From Amoeboaphelidium protococcarum (taxonomy: Eukaryota > Aphelidiomycota > Aphelidea), in NCBI GenBank assembly GCA_023515745.1, contig JALECJ010000257.1:1924687-1988686 (forward strand): 64,000 nucleotides of DNA. The letters are read 5' to 3'. Below the pieces are notes generated by a model. It was not told the DNA's origin. It saw nothing but the letters and a program-made list of their open reading frames with translations, and did not search any database. Made by a program: the position numbers and the translations under genes. Positions 49,456 to 61,179 of the stretch are shown here, in pieces; the first letter of the stretch is position 1, and each line of letters begins with the position of its first letter.

Positions 49456-51660
49456 TCATTGTTAGAGATAAGACGATTAATCGCCTGATTATTGAGACTT
49501 TAACCAGTTTTCTAAACCATCCTAGACAATGAGCTTCTGGGCAACGACACCCAACTGAGGAAGACGAAATTCGTTTGCAGATTAGTCAGACACTCCAGAA
49601 GTTGACAAGACACCTCGATTAAAATCAATCTAGGCCACGATTTCAGTATTAATGGTTGGAGTATTTACAGACTATTGATTAAACTTACCACGCAAAGACT
49701 AAACCAACTATGGACACTCTAAACATATCAAGCCATTGTTGAAAGCATTTCTCTTATAGATATCTGAAAACGACTCGGCTATGACCAGTCTGATACCTCT
49801 AAACTTGAGACACGTCGCAGCTTATTCCCTGGATGAGCCACTTCCAAAATTCTTGCCGCCAACCAGAATGTCTCCTTTAACTGCAATCCGTTAAAAATTA
49901 GGATCGTAGTTTTCCATCGCCACTTCTGCCATCTCTTGAGGTGTTAAATCGTCTTTATACGTGTACTTGCCAGGATATATTCCATCGGTGTTCAAATTGT
50001 CAGCATTACAGAATAATAATCGGCCAGATATCCGCGACTAAAACCCATCAAGCATTTCAATATTCTGGCAATCAGGGTTGAGAATTTTGTTCTGCTTAAA
50101 CTGGTACTATACATTTGATTACTAATTCTGCGACTCGGCATCGTCTTAATAAGATTAGCCTTATAAATGATGAGGAGCACAAATGAAGCCAGCTATAGCA
50201 CTCGCAGTCACAACTGATGGACTAGCTAAATACGTCTAGGCATTTCTACTTCCCATCCGACCTTTAAAGTTCCGGTTAGTAGAACTAATGCCAACTTCGC
50301 CGTCTTTTAGTAGACCAGCACCCAGTCCAATACAAGGACCACATCCACTAGGTAACGGTCTAGCTCCAGCATCGAGCAACACCTGCCAATCACCGCTCTA
50401 TTCAGCATCTCTCTGCACTTGACTAGATGCAGCAGAAACGTACAATTCCACATCAGGGTGTACTTGTCTCTTACCCACAGGTAACGCCTTTATAACTTGT
50501 GCAGCAGACTGCAAATCAGAGAGTCTGGAATTAGTGCATGACACCAGATAAGCTTTCTATATCTTTATACCATCACTTGCCTAGTTATTTGGTATTCCAC
50601 TGGAGGAAAGAGATGATATCTAAGTGCCAATCTTGACCGCGTCAGGTCCACTCACAAACTAATCTCTAATAGAACTGAGATCCAAAGTAATCTCTCTACT
50701 ATACACAGCCGTTGTGTCGGCAGCCATCTCACCGCTAGATAATTGTTATTTCAAGCTATCAAGCAATTAACTGTTAAGGCGTGGATGACGAGACCCAGCA
50801 ACTAATTAGGACTTGACCGATGGAACATATTGATAATCTAGATCGATAATTTACCTCATGGCGGCATTGCCTTAGCGATATTGACTAAACTCTTAATTGA
50901 CGCGAGATACCCTGCTCTAATACCAGTCTATACATGTCTGATCCAGGGGGAATAAGCCAGCAAGAGCACCCCACTCAGTCGTCATATTAGCTATGGTAAG
51001 ACGGTCATCGATGCTCAAAGACTTGACGCCTTCACCGTGGAATTCCACAGCGCAATTCAAAACTTGATCTTTATTCAACAATCCACATAAAGCAATAATA
51101 ACATCTTTACCAGACAATTACCCATTCTTGGAAGACAGAGTTCCTGTCAAATTAACACGCACTACAGGCGGTACAATCCACCACGTCTAGCCAGACACCC
51201 AGATACCCGCTGCATCACTTCTCACTACAGGAGTCCCGAGACAGCCAACACCGCCGTACATGTTAGAATGAGAATCAGAGGCAACGACAAGCTTATTCGG
51301 ACTAGCGTACCCCTCTTCAATCATGATCTGATGCCCAATTCCACGTCCCGGCTTGTAACAGTCAATGCCGGACGACTAGGCAAACCGCATCATATCCTAA
51401 TACTTGGCCAAGTTTTTCTCTGACGTATCTTGTATATTGTGATCAGCGGTAAACACTATCTAACGCGGATCTCTAATTTGATAGCCAGCGAAAGACTTGC
51501 GGTACTTTTACAGGACTGCAGCAGTATTGTCATGAGTCATACAATAAGACGGTCGAATGCTCACAAAGTCTCCCGAGTATATTCTCTTCTGGGCGTGAGA
51601 GCCCTCCAATCCAACAACAAATTTCTATACTATTTTCTCCACCACCGTCTATCCTCTCAT
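49456..51660 (-). CDS. LYS4: Homoaconitase, mitochondrial (alpha-aminoadipate lysine pathway)
   Basis: A 734-residue aconitase-family enzyme that converts homocitrate/homoaconitate to homoisocitrate in lysine biosynthesis. Fungal homoaconitase signatures: [76 protein letters not shown], the iron-sulfur ligands in [11 protein letters not shown] and [20 protein letters not shown] and the swivel-domain GSGSSRE. The fungal-type sequence makes homoaconitase more likely than isopropylmalate dehydratase. The first ATG is directly at the mature-like start; the in-frame sequence upstream is presequence-like but lacks ATG, so a short 5' exon may supply the targeting signal. Confidence 0.9.
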
Positions 51661-52062
51661 ATTCCTTAATAAATATGGTAGTTAACCGATGTTTAGTATA
51701 TTCTTAGAACGATAATTGTTGAGGTACAGACAGACTAAAAAAGATCACGCAGCAAATCTTCGATCCGACCTGCCGTTGAACTTTCTCTTATGGGAACTGG
51801 CTGGAAGAACGGACGCGCGTCTCTATCAGAATACAGTAGTTCTTCTTGATGATATTTCTCTCATCAATCATCGAATCAGCAGAGAGCAGGCAGTTGACAC
51901 GCTCGCGAGAACGAGAGAGATTTCGAACTTGAACTTTTCCGTGAGACGAAGAAGTAACGCTTAATTTATTGGATCTCTGTGTTACTTTTTGAATAACCTT
52001 TTAGTAATCTTTTGTCACATTGGGTATAGATTCTATATAGTATATAACAACTGCCAATCGAT
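51661..52062. promoter_or_regulatory. Divergent promoter region LYS4 / SAR1
   Basis: About 400 bases. The LYS4 side is an open frame without ATG (51661-51735), preceded on the minus strand by a T-run and AG that could be a splice acceptor. A TATA-like run (TATATAGTATATAA) lies about 30 bases upstream of SAR1. Confidence 0.4.
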
Positions 52063-52854
52063 ATGTTTATTTGGAACTGGTTTATGGACGTGTTGGCCTC
52101 ACTTGGTATGATTAATTTTACTTGATTTTATGGTGTACAATTGCCAACTTTGGTGATGTAGGCTTGGTGAATAAGAATGCAAAGATTCTGTTCCTCGGTC
52201 TGGATAATGCTGGTAAGACTACCTTATTGCACATGTTGAAGAATGACCGTCTTGCCACGCTGCAACCAACTTTACATCCAACTAGCGAGGAACTTTCCAT
52301 GGGCAATGTCAGATTTACCACCTATGATCTTGGAGGCCATTAGCAAGGTGAGTCTGTCTCGTTCTGGTTTTGATTTTGATGATGCCGTTCATGAATTACT
52401 ATCATCTATATATTTGTAGCACGTCGCTTGTGGAAAGACTATTTTCCTGAGGTTTCTGCTATTGTGTACCTGGTTGACGCTTCTGATGTTGGTCGTCTGC
52501 CAGAATCAAAGGCTGAGTTGGATGCCCTGCTCAGTATTGAAGAGCTGTAACGCGTCCCGTTCTTGGTATTGGGCAACAAGATTGATGCTCCCGGTGCTGT
52601 CAGTGAAGATGATTTGAGAAATGCTCTGGGATTGTGGTAGACCACTGGTAAGGGCAAGGTGAACTTGAAGGGTGCCGACGGCCAACTGAATGTGAGACCG
52701 ACTGAAGTTTTCATGTGCAGTGTTGTCATGCGTCAAGGTTATGGTGAAGGTAAGTTGACTCGATATTTTAATGAGTAACTACTATTACTTCTTCAATTGT
52801 TTGTATGTTCCATCAGGTGTAGGATTCAGATGGATGAGCTAGTACATCAACTGA
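52063..52854 (+). CDS. SAR1: COPII small GTPase Sar1, three introns
   Basis: A 198-residue GTPase that starts COPII coat assembly at ER exit sites. Exons: 52063-52105, 52162-52347, 52420-52749 and 52817-52854. Introns are 56, 72 and 67 nt (GTATG...TGTAG, GTGAG...TGTAG, GTAAG...ATCAG). The amphipathic N-terminus [15 protein letters not shown] is typical. The G motifs are [31 protein letters not shown] and [14 protein letters not shown], with C-terminus GFRWMSQYIN. The splice joins restore the Sar1 sequence exactly. In DLGGHQQ one Gln is TAG and the next CAA, side by side. Confidence 0.97.
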
Positions 52855-53608
52855 GCACAGTTCGCGTTTACATCAAGTATGAATAATAAATATCATCAGA
52901 GTTCTTATCTTACATATGTTTTTTGGGATAGTAAAAAGTTCAATTGTTAGTTGTTGTGGGTTACTTTTGCTTACATATACAGTACAAGTCTACAGTGGTG
53001 CGTTTTGAATAAGAACGTTCAATAGCGGGTCCACCTTCTGTAGGTGTATCGATGACAGGCAAACGAGAAAACATACGAGCATGATTTGTCTACAATGTTT
53101 AATGCGCGAACAGCAGATTACAAATAATTATAAACAAAAGACTTGGATTGTTTATTACAACATTTATACTATAGCGACACCAAAACAGCTTTTTAACTTC
53201 CTGTCGCGTAATAGGGATCGCTTTGGAGTATCATATCATTGCAGTGCTGTCTCATACTCACACTTACTGGTTTCATAATCTTGAGAAGGTTCCCGTGTCG
53301 AATAGAATAAAACGTTATTGTTTTCACAGCAATTTATAGTACTTCTAATACCTGTAATGATTAAAAAGTTCTCAATTTACTGCTACATACGCATACCTGA
53401 CGGGGAGAGTGTTGTTAAGCAAAGGTTCCAACGGCTCTCTAATTACAGCCTTCTGGTTAACCCCGTTGTTATGGAAATGTATCAACTGGTCTGAAAGATA
53501 CCAGTTGTCACGTATACATATGAACTTTTAATTTCAATCATAGATAAGAATTATAATAATACAGTCAGTCTCAAGAGTAGCTTTGTATATATCAAGAGGA
53601 GAATTTAG
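52855..53608. other. Intergenic region SAR1 to first GT15 gene
   Basis: About 750 bases. No protein, tRNA or snRNA could be supported; short frames here lack coding character. Confidence 0.4.
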
Positions 53609-54757
53609 ATGGTCATCTTGCGAAAGAGATTGGTACTTGTGATCTCCGCTCTGATGATCTTAATTGTTGTCTATTCAATTTAGCTTCTGCCAGATGTTGG
53701 GCCTAATTTTAAATCATTCCATCGACCAGGTTCTAATTAAAATATTGCTGTCAACAGGAGGAATGATACTGCTGCCTCTGGTCCTTTACATTACTCCAAG
53801 CTTCCTGAGGTGACTGCAGCTGTCGTGTATCTGATAGCTCATCATGAAGAGAATAATTTTCGTAAAAGTGTCAAGATGACTCTGGACAATTTCATATCCC
53901 TCAGCGACCACAAAAAGTACCCAGTAATCGCTCTATACGAAGATAATTACCCGAAGAGCGACCTAGACGCGCTAATCAAGGACACCACGTCTATGTATAA
54001 TGCCAAAGGATGTACGCTCGTGTATCAGAAGATCAAGTTTACATTCCCGAAGCATTACGATTAAAAAACTCAGATTGCGATCAACTTTGCATATCCTAAT
54101 TACAATTTCATGATACATCTGTGGTTTATGGATATTTTTTAGATGGAGCGTATTAAAGATCTAGAGTACTATTGGCGGTTGGACACTGACTCGTTCATTC
54201 ACAATAAGGTGTATGTTGATCCGTTTCGTTTCATGAAGTACCAGGGCATTAAATACGGATATAGAGATGATACTGTGCGTGATGTTGATAGGGTCACTGT
54301 CGGAATGCTCGAAGCCGTTGATAAGTGGTTAGAGGGACACGTTCTTGCGCGTAGTTTATCCCGTCAGAATGATATGGAACTACCAGCTGTGGACGAGCGG
54401 GAAGGCTATGGGCCTTTGATGATTTACACCAACTTTGAGATTGCTCATGTACCAACCTTTTAGAACCGAGCCAAGAACGAAAAGGTGTAATTACAGGATG
54501 GGAGTATCATGCAGACTGCGGATCGAAATAAGTAACTTGTGGAATTTGCTGATTACATTGATCGTACGAACAGAATATTCACTCATCGATGGGGTGACGC
54601 GCCTCTGCGGTACTACCAGCTCAAGATGCTATTCTCCTGGGAGAAGGAGGTGTGGAAGTTTTGCGCTGTGGATTATGAGCATGCGCATCATAATAAACGT
54701 TTCGAGCCATGTGAAGACGACATTGCGCTGAATTCAATTGTATGGAGAGATGATTGA
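53609..54757 (+). CDS. GT15 (KRE2/KTR-like) alpha-mannosyltransferase, copy 1
   Basis: A 382-residue type II Golgi enzyme with a short basic tail and signal anchor (LVLVISALMILIVVYSIQLL). The lumenal domain carries KRE2-family features: TAAVVYLIAHHEENNFRKS, KYPVIALYEDNYP, EYYWRLDTDSF (equivalent to the YYWRVEP region), MIYTNFEIAH (the YNNFEI nucleophile region) and THRWGDAPLRYYQLKML (the ERWGDAP block). GT15 enzymes add alpha-1,2-mannose to O- and N-glycans in fungi. Gln residues are mostly TAA/TAG. It is tandem with copy 2, about 2 kb downstream. Confidence 0.85.
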
Positions 54758-54977
54758 CTTCACTCGCAATTCAATGTAGATTTTATGAATCTTTGAAACG
54801 CGCATTATAATATTGTCTCACTGTCCATAATCTAGTTTCATGTTTGACTTTTGTTGCTTATTACACCAACTACCATTCACCATTATCTGAATTATAATGG
54901 AACAAATTGAATCTAAAACTTTTAAGAAATTGAAATTGTAATTTGCTGTCTTTACCTGTTTAAGCCCAAATATATAA

Positions 54978-55560
54978 ATGAATGGGCAATTATTAATTTT
55001 CGATGATGTTCCCGGTTTACCTTTGTGAAAATTCCATGTAAATGATGAAACTGCCTCACAAGGCGCGTCTCTGTTTGTCTATTATCGACTGTACAATGCT
55101 GGTGTAAAGTTCAATGATACAGACTTGATTTACTAAAGTGCCACTGATTTTGGTGTTTAGAATAATTGTCTGCAGTTATATAATTCTACGCTGCTATCAG
55201 GTATGCAAGATATGGTGTTTCAGAAGATCCATTGTCGACGCTTTATCTCTTGGATCAGCGATATCATGAAATTCGACAGTGATCAAGAACGACTCTTCGT
55301 TTCAAGCACATCATTACGCGTCCTGATCAAGCATTTATAAGGAGTATATAGGCATTCTAATCTGAGGTCCGAAAATCAGTAGATACTCCAGTAATCTCTT
55401 TAAACGACAGAAATTTGTTGATCGTGGACAGCTTAGCTGATGGATTTTTGACTGTTGTCGCCCAGAGTTAACTTTAGTGCACGGTGCGTTGTGATTAAAG
55501 GATTTTTCAGGGCCGCGCTCTACATTGTATCTTTCGATAAGATACTTTCAAGTTCCACCT
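54978..55560 (+). pseudogene. Unknown gene X, broken copy A
   Basis: Homologous to the copy at 57132. Both start with a Met-Asp/Asn-rich stretch and share a block in which KFHVNDETASQG (A) matches KFNVTIETAAKY (B), followed by YYRLYN / NYRQYS. Copy A has an in-frame TGA at 55026-55028 where copy B has GAA. It also shifts frame near 55280-55330, after which a protein-like stretch (VDTPVISLNDRNLL, IVDSLADGFLTVVAQ) continues. No known domain was recognised. It lies between the two GT15 genes. Confidence 0.5.
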
Positions 55561-55596
55561 TTTTAGGATCATTCGCGCATAGGAAGGGAAGCTATT

Positions 55597-56733
55597 ATGG
55601 TGACTTAAAGGAAAAGTCTGATAGCTTTATTCTCTGTGGTATTGGTCATTATAGTTGTCTACTCACTTAAGCTTTTGCCGGATGTTGGACGAAGTTTCAA
55701 ATACTTACGCCGATTTGGATATTATAATCTATACAAGAAGAATGGTAGTATACCAGGAGCTTTACATTATTCGAAGCTTCCTCAAGCGACGGCAGCAGTG
55801 GTGTACCTGATTGCTCATCATGAAGAAGACAACTTTAGGAAAAGTGTTTTGATGACTCTGGATAATTTCATAAATCTGAATGACCACAAAAAGTACGCGG
55901 TAATAGCTCTCTATGAAGATAACTATCCGAAAAGCGATTTGGATGCGCTAATCAAGGACACAGTCTATGAGTATGAGGCTAAAGGATGTACACTTATCTA
56001 TTAAAAGGTCAATTTTACCTTCCCATCGCATTATGATTAAAAGTCCGAGATTGCGGTAAACTTTGCATACCCGGGCTACAATTTTATGATACATCTGTGG
56101 TTCATGGACATATTTTAGACGGAGCGTATTAAGGATCTGGAGTATTACTGGCGTCTAGACACTGACTCTTTCATACACAACAAGGTATATGCCGATCCGT
56201 TCCGCTTTATGAAGTACAAGGGCATCAAGTATGGATACAGAGATGACAATAGACGCGACAATGATTTTGTAACGGTCGGAATACCGGATGCTGTTGATAA
56301 GTGGTTAGGGGGACATGTACTTGCGCGTAATCTATCCCGTCAGAATGATATGGAACTACCAGCAGTTGACGAGCGGGAAGGATATTGGCCTCTAATGATG
56401 TACACCAACTTTGAAATTGCGCATATACCAACTTTTTAAAATAAAGCCAAGAACGAAAAGGTGTAGTTACAGGATGGGAGTATCATGCAGACTGCGGATC
56501 GGAATAAATAAATTGTAGAATTTGCTGACTACATTGATCGTACGAACAGAATATTCACTCACCGATGGGGTGACGCGCCTCTACGGTATTATTAGCTCAA
56601 GATGCTATTCTCTTGGGAGAAGGAGGTGTGGAAGTTTTGCGCTGTGGATTATGAGCATGCGCATCATAATAAACGCTTCGAGCCTTGCGTAGACGACATT
56701 GCGCTGTAGTCAATCATATGGATTGATGATTGA
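55597..56733 (+). CDS. GT15 (KRE2/KTR-like) alpha-mannosyltransferase, copy 2
   Basis: A 378-residue close paralogue of copy 1, with long identical blocks (HHEEDNFRKS, ALYEDNYPKSDLDALIKD, EYYWRLDTDSFIHNKVY, ELPAVDEREGY, THRWGDAPLRYYQLKMLFSW). The start MVTQRKSLIALFSVVLVIIV provides the basic tail and signal anchor. The stalk region after the membrane helix differs most. Both copies end ...DIAL.SI.W.DD and keep all family motifs, so both look functional. The duplication is recent compared with the genes around it. Confidence 0.85.
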
Positions 56734-57131
56734 CTTCACTGGTCTTTGAATTCTTTTTCTTTTATTATGAAAGAAATATAGTCTTACAATGTTATGTTCC
56801 ATTACTCCACTACAGCGCTTTGATTTGTCAGTATAACTTCTGTTGCTTCAACTATCATGATTTATGGGTCATGTTACGTGACATTGACGTGTCAGTGTTA
56901 AAGTATGAGTCAATGCTGTGACAATTAAGCGCAAACTGTCAGCTCATTTCTCTTTTCAAAAGCAGAACAAACTCTGCTTTAAATAGTTTGGGCTATAAGG
57001 GAATACAATAATATTGCTTCTACATTTGTGGCACTCATGAAGCATTATTAATGGACTAATCACGTTTAAAACCCCAATTGGACCGAGTTAGTAACTTGCA
57101 TCCTCTTCCTACTCTTATCCCAAATACGAAA

Positions 57132-57962
57132 ATGGATAGGTAGATATTAAAGCCTGACGATATACGCGATTTGCTTGTTGAAAAATTCAATGTGACAATT
57201 GAAACTGCCGCGAAGTACGCGCAACTGTTGGTAAATTATCGTCAGTATAGTGATAATATCAGATATACTGATGAAGTGTCACTTTCTGAATGGAAATGAG
57301 TGGTCACTGGAGGTGAAAAGAAACGTGTGTATCTTTGATGAAGATAAGATCAAAGAGATCGGCTAACTTACTCCCTTCAGCATTAAATTTGATGTACTGG
57401 AGGCACCAGTCGCTGAAAATTACTCTAAAATTATCCGCTGCTTTCCTCCAAAATAGTCAAGTTATCATTAGACTGTCCTAATCCGGCGCGTTGATGATAC
57501 TCTGCGAAAACGGCTAGTTCATGAAACTCATTAATTTAAAATCTTAGTAACACTAAATTATTGTAAAAATTTCTCTTCTTCCCTTTACAGTATATGGTTT
57601 GACTGGCGTGGCGGTGTTCTCACATTGATGATGTTTCCCAAAACGGAAATCCGATTGCGTTTGATCCCTTAGCGACGGAAACTCGTGAAAATCGGTGGCC
57701 CCTTGCTACTGTTTAATTGGGCGGCATTGAACAGTCATTTACTCCTGATCAGGTGGATTTATCAGAGTATATTAACAGCTAAGTGGTCATTCATAATAGT
57801 CCGACACTTTTTATTTTCAAAAGAATTAATTTGGACCCTGCATTGTGTGTAAATAAGTTTGATCATGAATTCGCTGCTTCATCTGGTGTTTTATTTTAAA
57901 GTCTTATTTTGGTCCATGGTACCGGTGCTTTGTGGATTATACCTAGCCTGGAGATTTGCTGA
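57132..57962 (+). pseudogene. Unknown gene X, broken copy B
   Basis: The longer copy of X. The first frame (from ATG 57132) stops at TGA 57297. Coding character continues in a second frame (FLNGNEWSLEVKRN, PFSIKFDVLEAP), then in a third from about 57616 (IDDVSQNGNPIAFDPLATET, QLGGIEQSFTPDQVD, SPTLFIFKRINLDPAL) to a TGA at 57960. One of the shifts could hide an intron ending in CCTTTACAG at 57599, but this does not restore all frames. No known family was recognised. Its tail overlaps the earliest possible start of the following hydrolase. Confidence 0.5.
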
Positions 57963-60441
57963 TGCTGTTATTCATAATAGATAGATGCAAGTAGGCTTGT
58001 TTATACTCTTGGATTTCTATGTCCTGTGCGAGTTACTGTTTTACATCTATTTTGTAAAGACCAAGAAGCGATTATAGAATTACGTGCCTCCATCTCTACT
58101 TGGTCATAAAGCAACTGATTACGATGGCCATCATCGCGGCTAGGGAAGGATGAAGGGAATTGCCACCAAAGAGGAGAGATGGAACCTATTTGTAAAATGC
58201 ATGAACACCGTCCATCTGGAAAAGTATCGCCACCCTGCTGCAGATCTGTAAAGCGGTAATGACGTTAATTTCAACGCTGTGTATTAATATCTTGCTGGAT
58301 GGTTTTATTATGTCGACCCGTCGCTGAATAAAAATGCAGATTACAGTCGAAGAGTTCTAGATCCATCTGAAATATATATGGATAACGTTTTGGAGTTTAT
58401 TGGATGGGCATTTTTCATGGAGGATTACCATCTGCTAAAGAAGTTGGCCAGCGGAGATTTGAATTTTGATGCTGAAGGAGAGCAGTAATCCATGTCCAAT
58501 TTGGGATAGACGTTGAAGCATCTGGACTCAGCCGATACTTAGCGTAAGGCTTAGGAGCTTTTAGATGAAATGAAAGAAATGCTCAACTACGCCTCCATCA
58601 ATTACTCGTCAGAACCACTGTATTGGCAGCCTGGTTTCAATCCTAATATCAGATCCATCAGACTTACTCTGGATGAAGTCTAGGCGATCCATAAGCCTCT
58701 TCTGTATTACTCGATTATCGCAGTATGTCATGGTCTATTCGCGTTTGTTGTCACTCGATTCTGGGGCTTTACCAGGGGTGGTGCTACTGGTGTTAAAACT
58801 CCATACTATTTTAGGCCACCACTAAAGGAGATCGCTGGTGGAGATAAAGCTAACACAGTGAGTCCTCTTCTTATCCAACATGGTATAGGCGCTGGCGTGT
58901 TTGGTTATGCCCCGATGCTGTGGAATCTTTTAAAGTACTGTCGTGACTCTGTGCGAGATCCTATCAATGCACAGTATCGTCATCTTGAGAATACTCCAAT
59001 ATTTCTGCTGGAAATCAACAGTGTGTCATCTCTTTTCTATCCTCTATATCATGATAAGATTGAAGATTTTGTTGGGGTTCATGAGATGGCTGACGATGTA
59101 GAAAAGATTTTATTTCATCATGGTTATTTCACTGAGGTGACTCTGCGAGATCCTTCAGATAAAGATTAAGATCTTTTGAGTGCTCCTATTGGTGAAAGTG
59201 GTGTTCGTAAGCGCTCCTCGTTTATAGCCAAGTCAAAGTAGCTGTTAAGTAGAAAATTTTTGGGAAAGTCGGATGTTAAAGCGTCAGCCGCTGATCAAAG
59301 TCAAATTGCCATCTAGTAATAGCCACTTACTATTAAGCTGCCTATGAGCATAACATATGTTGGCCACTCCCTAGGAACTACCTATCTCTCTGCTCTTATG
59401 CAGAAGACTTATCAGTATAAAGCGGATGGTGTGAATTATCACAATTTGGTAAAGCACGGTATCCTAGTAGATCCAGTCTGTTTCCTTCTTCATCACTCAG
59501 ATGTTGCATACAACTTTATTCATAGACTTCCTATGTCATTTTATTAGATTGTACGTCAACTGCTGTCTTTTGAAGGTTTTTAAAGTGGTGCCATAGTTAC
59601 GTCAAAGTAGCAGAGATATCGTGCCAATTGGAAGTGGGTTGAATTGTTACTTTATAATTTTGCATCAAAGGAGCTTTATATCAGCTGGACACTGGGAAGA
59701 TGCTTTTATTGGCATTAGAAAGTCATATTTAAGGAAGATATTCCACGTAATGTCAAAGTAAGTGTTGTGTTGGGCGAAGACGATGCTATAGTCAATGCTG
59801 AGTTGATTCGCGCATATCTCCACTCTGATGGCGACGATGACTTTGACTGTAATTACAATCTGGTGCCGTCTGATGCTTTGAATCAATTTAAAGTATTGCG
59901 AAATGGTGCTGATGGCTACGTTGGCTCCAACTTGTCTTTGTATTACTACGAGGGGAAGAATCATGCTCACTTTCTATTTTCACCTCCGATGGAACGATAA
60001 GTTCTCCAGGTGATGCTTTAAGGTTATGAACAAGTGGATGATAATATTGAGGTGTCTTCTTCTAGTGTAGTACGTTCAAGTGCAGATATTATCAACTAAG
60101 CTCACGTAAATTCCACTGATTGCAATGTGGGTGTTTAGCAAAAGCATTTGAACGCGTAGTAAATGTAATAGACTGACTACTAATAGCCGCCGCTATCAAC
60201 AAAGTTTAACTCATACATGGTGGATATCATCCCGTAGTTTATCTGGAATCCTATGCTGTCCGTGTTTAATACTGCACCTCCTCACCCGACTCTTAACTTC
60301 AAATCATCATAATACCCTCTAAGTGGTGGTGATGCTGGACCTCCAAGTGTGTCTGTAAGATCAGCGTCAAGTGCAAGCTTTCTAGTAGATAGTAGCCTTC
60401 CATCGCTAATGTCTGAAGATAATTAATACCAAGATATATGA
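57865..60441 (+). CDS. Large membrane-anchored alpha/beta hydrolase
   Basis: An 858-residue protein. N-terminal hydrophobic helices lie at about 1-30 and 40-60, and another near 290-305. The hydrolase fold follows: LLIQHGIGAGVFGYAPML (oxyanion region), then a long insertion with a polar loop, the nucleophile elbow VGHSLGTTYL (GxSxG, about residue 497), SVVLGEDDAIVNAEL (acid) and GKNHAHFLFSPP (catalytic His, about 700). The C-terminal 150 residues are disordered, Ser/Gln-rich. A lipase or esterase role is likely; the substrate is unknown. Because X copy B overlaps the first 98 bases, a later Met (57915 or 57984) may be the true start. Confidence 0.78.
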
Positions 60442-60627
60442 GAGTATCGCTACCTTTTCATAGAGAATGAGACAGTATAGCTGTAGCAGTGTTTAGTTTA
60501 ATGTTCAATGTACGTTTATTCATCATTATTACATCTTAATTTCTAATCTACTTTACCTACACTATTTTTATTAATCGCTCCATCCCACTCTCATACTTTT
60601 GTCATAAATCAGTGAACTGAAAGTTGA

Positions 60628-60997
60628 TCATAACTCTTGATTAGGATCTTCTAGAGGAGATGCATCTGGATCTGGTCCGGCGAATTGTTTCAAAATCTCT
60701 GGTAGATCAGTGTCATTAGTAACATTCAACTTTGGCTAAGGACTGCCAAATCCATACAGAGAAAATAGAATAAAGGCAAACAGTGCAGCGATAACAATCA
60801 GTCCAGGGATAACATACTTTCTTGCCACCTACATTCAATCTCGTCATCATCTATTAACATTATGTCGTTTACAACAAGTGTGAAAATGGATAATATCAAA
60901 CCTCGTGTGCTCTTTTGTTCGCTTCAATCCTGGCCAACTTTTACTGCCTATTCTCTCTGGACTCCTTCTAACTCGAAATCTATTTAGTTTTTGGCAT
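60628..60997 (-). CDS. Small single-pass membrane protein, one intron
   Basis: A 98-residue protein. Exon 1 (60902-60997) encodes MPKTKQISSQKESRENRQQK and a further basic helix. The intron at 60829-60901 (73 nt, GTTTG...ATGTAG) falls between codons. Exon 2 (60628-60828) has one membrane helix (YVIPGLIVIAALFAFILFSL) and an acidic tail with an NVT site. The basic N-terminus would be cytosolic and the short tail lumenal. It resembles small ER proteins in layout but I could not match a family. Confidence 0.6.
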
Positions 60998-61179
60998 CTT
61001 CAAATATAAATCTAACGATTACTACTTTACTGAATGTTTTTATTAGAAAGTTATATCAAATAACTTGGGCGAATAAAGAGTTAAGTTGAATGATGCTGCG
61101 TTTGTTTGATCTAAAGACTATCAGTATAATCCAAATAAAAACACAGTCAAGTAATTTCAATACATTTATTTCTTTGAGT

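Noticed and set aside
60628-60997. RAMP4/SERP1 identity for the small membrane protein
   Set aside because: Size and basic N-terminus are similar, but the family sequence signature is absent and the protein has a lumenal tail.
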